DNA of 9,090 nucleotides from Lysobacterales bacterium (GTDB taxonomy: Bacteria > Pseudomonadota > Gammaproteobacteria > Xanthomonadales > SZUA-36). Shown here one piece after another: positions 8,345 through 9,090 of this stretch. The translations under genes and the position numbers were made by a program. A model generated the notes under the pieces. It was not told where the DNA came from, made no database searches, and saw only the letters and a program-made list of their open reading frames with translations. The first letter of the stretch is position 1. Every line of letters begins with the position of its first letter. Location of the stretch: positions 1 to 9,090 of the forward strand of contig JARFQZ010000017.1 of assembly GCA_029287515.1 (NCBI GenBank). The letters run 5' to 3'.

Positions 8345-9090
8345 TCAGGCCGCACGCAAGACACTGACCGGTGCATGCGTGATGACGCGCCAGGTTGCAG
8401 CCATGCCACTGAGCCCGACGAACACCATGCCGGCGAGCGGGCCTGCCAGCCAAAGTATCGCGCTGAATTGATATTCCAGTTCAAACAGGCGGGTGGCAAG
8501 CAGATAACCCGCCAGCGTTGCCCCCGCGGCAGCCAGTATTCCTGCCAGCAGGCCGATGGCCAGGAATTCCATGGCGACCCCGGTCAGGACCCGGCGCTTG
8601 GACGCTCCAAACGTTCTCAGCATGGCGCTTTCGTAACGGCGCTCGTCTCGGGTCGCCTGGACCGCGGCCCACAGAACCGTAAGGCCGGCCAGCAGCGTGA
8701 AAACAAAAACGGCCTGAACAGCCATTGCGGCCTTGTCCATGACGTCACGCACCTGTCCCAGAACGGCATCCAGATCGATGGCCGTGACACTGGGGAACTT
8801 GCGCATCAAATCCAGGACGGTGCCCCTGTCCTGTTCATCCACATGCATGCTGGTGATATAGGTTGCAGGGAAGGGCTCGAGCACACCCGGGGAGAAAACC
8901 ATGAAAAAATTCGGGCTGAAGGAATCCCATTCAACCGTGCGGAAGCTGGTGACGGTGGCGCTGACGGTCTCGCCGGCGATGTCGAAACCCAGCTCATCCC
9001 CCAGTGCCAGACCAAGTTCGCGTCCAAAATCCTGTTCCACCGAGACTTGGCTGCCGCTGAAATCGCTGTCCCAGAAACTGCCCTGAACGA
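8345..9090 (-). CDS. FtsX-type ABC transporter permease, YbbP-like, C-terminal part
   Basis: The frame enters from the right edge and ends at TGA (8347-8345), giving 247 residues, about the last third of an 800-residue YbbP-like permease. It opens in the extracytoplasmic domain (VQGSFWDSD, then VSVEQDFGRELGLALGD and SPNFFMVFSPG), passes FPSVTAIDLDAVLGQV, then the FtsX core. Membrane segments are about 8722-8657 (AVFVFTLLAGLTVLWAA), 8575-8495 (FLAIGLLAGILAAAGATLAG) and 8467-8399 (ILWLAGPLAGMVFVGLSG). Between the first two is the conserved cytoplasmic element RRYESAMLRTFGASKRR, which contacts the ATPase in this family. The GTG at 9040 is internal, not the start, because homology continues upstream of it. 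YbbP-type permeases work with a YbbA/LolD-like ATPase, expected beyond the window; the substrate is unknown, with lipid or lipoprotein-related export the common guess. It sits in the inner membrane. Confidence 0.88.
   Translation of the reverse strand, partial: VQGSFWDSDFSGSQVSVEQDFGRELGLALGDELGFDIAGETVSATVTSFRTVEWDSFSPNFFMVFSPGVLEPFPATYITSMHVDEQDRGTVLDLMRKFPSVTAIDLDAVLGQVRDVMDKAAMAVQAVFVFTLLAGLTVLWAAVQATRDERRYESAMLRTFGASKRRVLTGVAMEFLAIGLLAGILAAAGATLAGYLLATRLFELEYQFSAILWLAGPLAGMVFVGLSGMAATWRVITHAPVSVLRAA

Noticed and set aside
8331..8359. Possible promoter for the barrel gene on the minus strand (TTGCGT, 17 bp, TAGATT)
   Set aside because: The spacing is right but only 3 of 6 and 4 of 6 bases match, too weak to separate from chance.

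Overview
The window looks like chromosomal DNA of a free-living, probably marine or environmental gammaproteobacterium with moderately high GC. This rests on overall protein character: a Dcp-type peptidase, an E. coli-like adenosine deaminase, a small outer-membrane barrel ending in Phe, and a YbbP-type permease. No marker gene fixes the genus. I see no phage, transposon, CRISPR, rRNA or tRNA signal. Genes are densely packed and the longest gene-free stretch is about 108 bp.

Layout. (1) 1-753 (+) is the 3' part of a TPR-repeat gene, cut by the window edge and interrupted by an in-frame TAG at 391-393. (2) 861-3065 (+) encodes an exported M3-family zinc peptidase (peptidyl-dipeptidase Dcp type) whose N-terminus looks like a lipoprotein signal with the lipidated Cys replaced by Trp. 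(3) A 9-bp GC-rich hairpin at 3073-3097 separates it from the convergent gene. (4) 3124-4605 (-) encodes a cysteine-synthase-type PLP enzyme fused to a C-terminal dithiol glutaredoxin domain; it starts at TTG behind a good ribosome binding site. (5) The divergent region 4606-4713 holds a plausible sigma70 promoter for the fusion gene and three TGACAG copies. (6) 4714-5754 (+) is adenosine deaminase (add). It overlaps by one base (7) 5754-7568 (+), an exported DUF885-family predicted metallopeptidase. (8) 7593-8273 (-) is a small outer-membrane beta-barrel protein with a Trp-rich, two-Cys putative surface loop. (9) 8345-9090 (-) is the C-terminal third of an FtsX-type ABC permease resembling YbbP, running off the right edge.

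How they may work together. Two predicted exported zinc peptidases (M3 and DUF885) and adenosine deaminase suggest scavenging of peptides and nucleosides; add and the DUF885 gene are very likely co-transcribed and translationally coupled. The CysK-glutaredoxin fusion points to thiol chemistry and is transcribed away from add. The barrel protein and the permease are on the same strand 71 bp apart, but no functional link between them is visible. The most unusual items are the CysK-glutaredoxin fusion, the Cys-to-Trp lipobox and the amber-interrupted TPR gene. I did not find strong evidence of a wholly new multi-gene system.
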